DNA of 7,893 nt from Nitrospirales bacterium (GTDB lineage Bacteria; Nitrospirota; Nitrospiria; Nitrospirales; UBA2166): assembly GCA_029261375.1 (NCBI GenBank), contig JAJDBL010000051.1:1-7893 (forward strand), written 5' to 3'. Both the position numbers and the translations under genes were made by a program. This document shows positions 7,199-7,893 of this stretch, piece after piece; the stretch's first letter is position 1; the number at the start of each line of letters is the position of its first letter. Under the pieces are notes generated by a model, which saw only the letters and a program-made list of their open reading frames with translations, searched no databases and was not told the DNA's origin.

Positions 7199-7893
7199 AT
7201 GGTCGCACTTACCCCGCTTAAGGATCAGATCTCGGATAAGCGCTCGGATATTCGAGCGGCCCACCACAATGGTGCGCGTGGCCACGAAGTGTCATCTTCG
7301 CTGGCCGCGCTTGCCGAGGATGTCATCACTCAGCTTTATCAGACAGCGTTAGGAGAGTTGGAGGTCAACGCTGGCCACCAACTCTCTGAGCGACTCAGTC
7401 TTGTCGCACTCGGTGGATTTGGCCGTGCCGAAATGTCTCCACACTCCGATATTGATTTGATGTTTCTCTATCGTGGAAGCCCCGCTGATTCGGCGCAAGA
7501 CTTTTCCTCAACGCTTCTTCGCAACCTGTGGGATGTGGGTTTTCAGGTGGGGCATTGTGTACGTACGATTGAGGATTGCATTGAGCTCGGGAAGGCCGAC
7601 GTTTCTGCAAAAACTGCAGTCATGGAATCACGCTTCCTGATTGGAAGTGCTCCCCTGTTTCGTGCGTTCCACGAGCAGTTTGAGAAGCGTGTGGTGGATC
7701 ATCGCGTGGATGATTTTCTCGTCGCGAAGATCAAGGAGCGGTATCACGAGTACGACCGTTACGGGACGTCGGTGTATATGCTTGAGCCGGATGTGAAGCG
7801 AAGTAAAGGCGGCTTACGGGACCTGCACTTCATTCAATGGGCCGGACTGGCACGCTATCGCATCGCCACGTTAGAAGATCTTCACCATAAGGC
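7199..7893 (+). CDS. glnD: Bifunctional uridylyltransferase/uridylyl-removing enzyme GlnD, N-terminal part
   Basis: An open frame of 231 codons begins at ATG 7199 and runs without a stop off the window end, so the gene is truncated here by the window, not broken. The nucleotidyltransferase domain is clear: GGFGRAEMSPHSDIDLMFLY at residues 72-91, with the paired catalytic acids Asp84 and Asp86. The GlnD-specific block EPDVKRSKGGLRDLH lies at 196-210. Full-length relatives are about 850-950 residues with HD and two ACT domains, all beyond the window. The enzyme uridylylates PII at Tyr51 when glutamine is low and removes UMP when glutamine is high. It starts 14 bases after the glnK stop with no strong Shine-Dalgarno, so it probably depends on translation from glnK. 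The frame remains open upstream into glnK, so the exact start is not certain. Confidence 0.92.
   Translation, partial: MVALTPLKDQISDKRSDIRAAHHNGARGHEVSSSLAALAEDVITQLYQTALGELEVNAGHQLSERLSLVALGGFGRAEMSPHSDIDLMFLYRGSPADSAQDFSSTLLRNLWDVGFQVGHCVRTIEDCIELGKADVSAKTAVMESRFLIGSAPLFRAFHEQFEKRVVDHRVDDFLVAKIKERYHEYDRYGTSVYMLEPDVKRSKGGLRDLHFIQWAGLARYRIATLEDLHHK

Overview
The window is a stretch of bacterial chromosome with every supported gene on the + strand. It holds six complete genes and the first part of a seventh. By eye the G+C content is moderate, a little over half. The gene set (NifA-type sigma-54 activator, Amt ammonium channel, PII protein, GlnD, with nadE and a UreH-type metal transporter) and the look of the proteins recall nitrite-oxidising Nitrospira and relatives (phylum Nitrospirota). 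That assignment is an inference from memory, not a search result; deltaproteobacterial or NC10-like hosts cannot be excluded.

Positions 1-816 hold a complete metallo-beta-lactamase-fold hydrolase of the RNase Z-like branch, preceded by about 78 bases that may include the end of an upstream gene. Positions 817-1074 are non-coding and carry a two-tier inverted repeat just before the next gene. Positions 1075-5020 hold three tightly packed genes: a UreH/NiCoT-like nickel/cobalt transporter, glutamine-dependent NAD+ synthetase (nadE, 17 bases later) and a GAF-AAA+-Fis regulator of the NifA family (2 bases later). They probably form one operon.

Positions 5021-5346 are a 326-base regulatory region. 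It holds a near-perfect -24/-12 sigma-54 promoter (5159-5174), a dyad centred on the predicted transcription start, a strong hairpin at the start of the predicted leader RNA, and an imperfect inverted repeat about 140 bases upstream of the start where an enhancer-binding protein could sit. Downstream come amtB, glnK and the first 231 codons of glnD, which runs off the window end.

Read together, this is a nitrogen-status module. The sigma-54 activator lies directly upstream of a sigma-54 promoter. That promoter drives the ammonium channel, the PII protein that plugs the channel, and the uridylyltransferase that modifies PII according to glutamine level. No nitrogenase gene is present, so the NifA-like protein is more likely an ammonium-scavenging regulator than a nitrogen-fixation one. 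No mobile element, CRISPR array, tRNA or rRNA was seen. The gene families are all familiar; the most interesting content is the regulatory architecture at 5014-5240.
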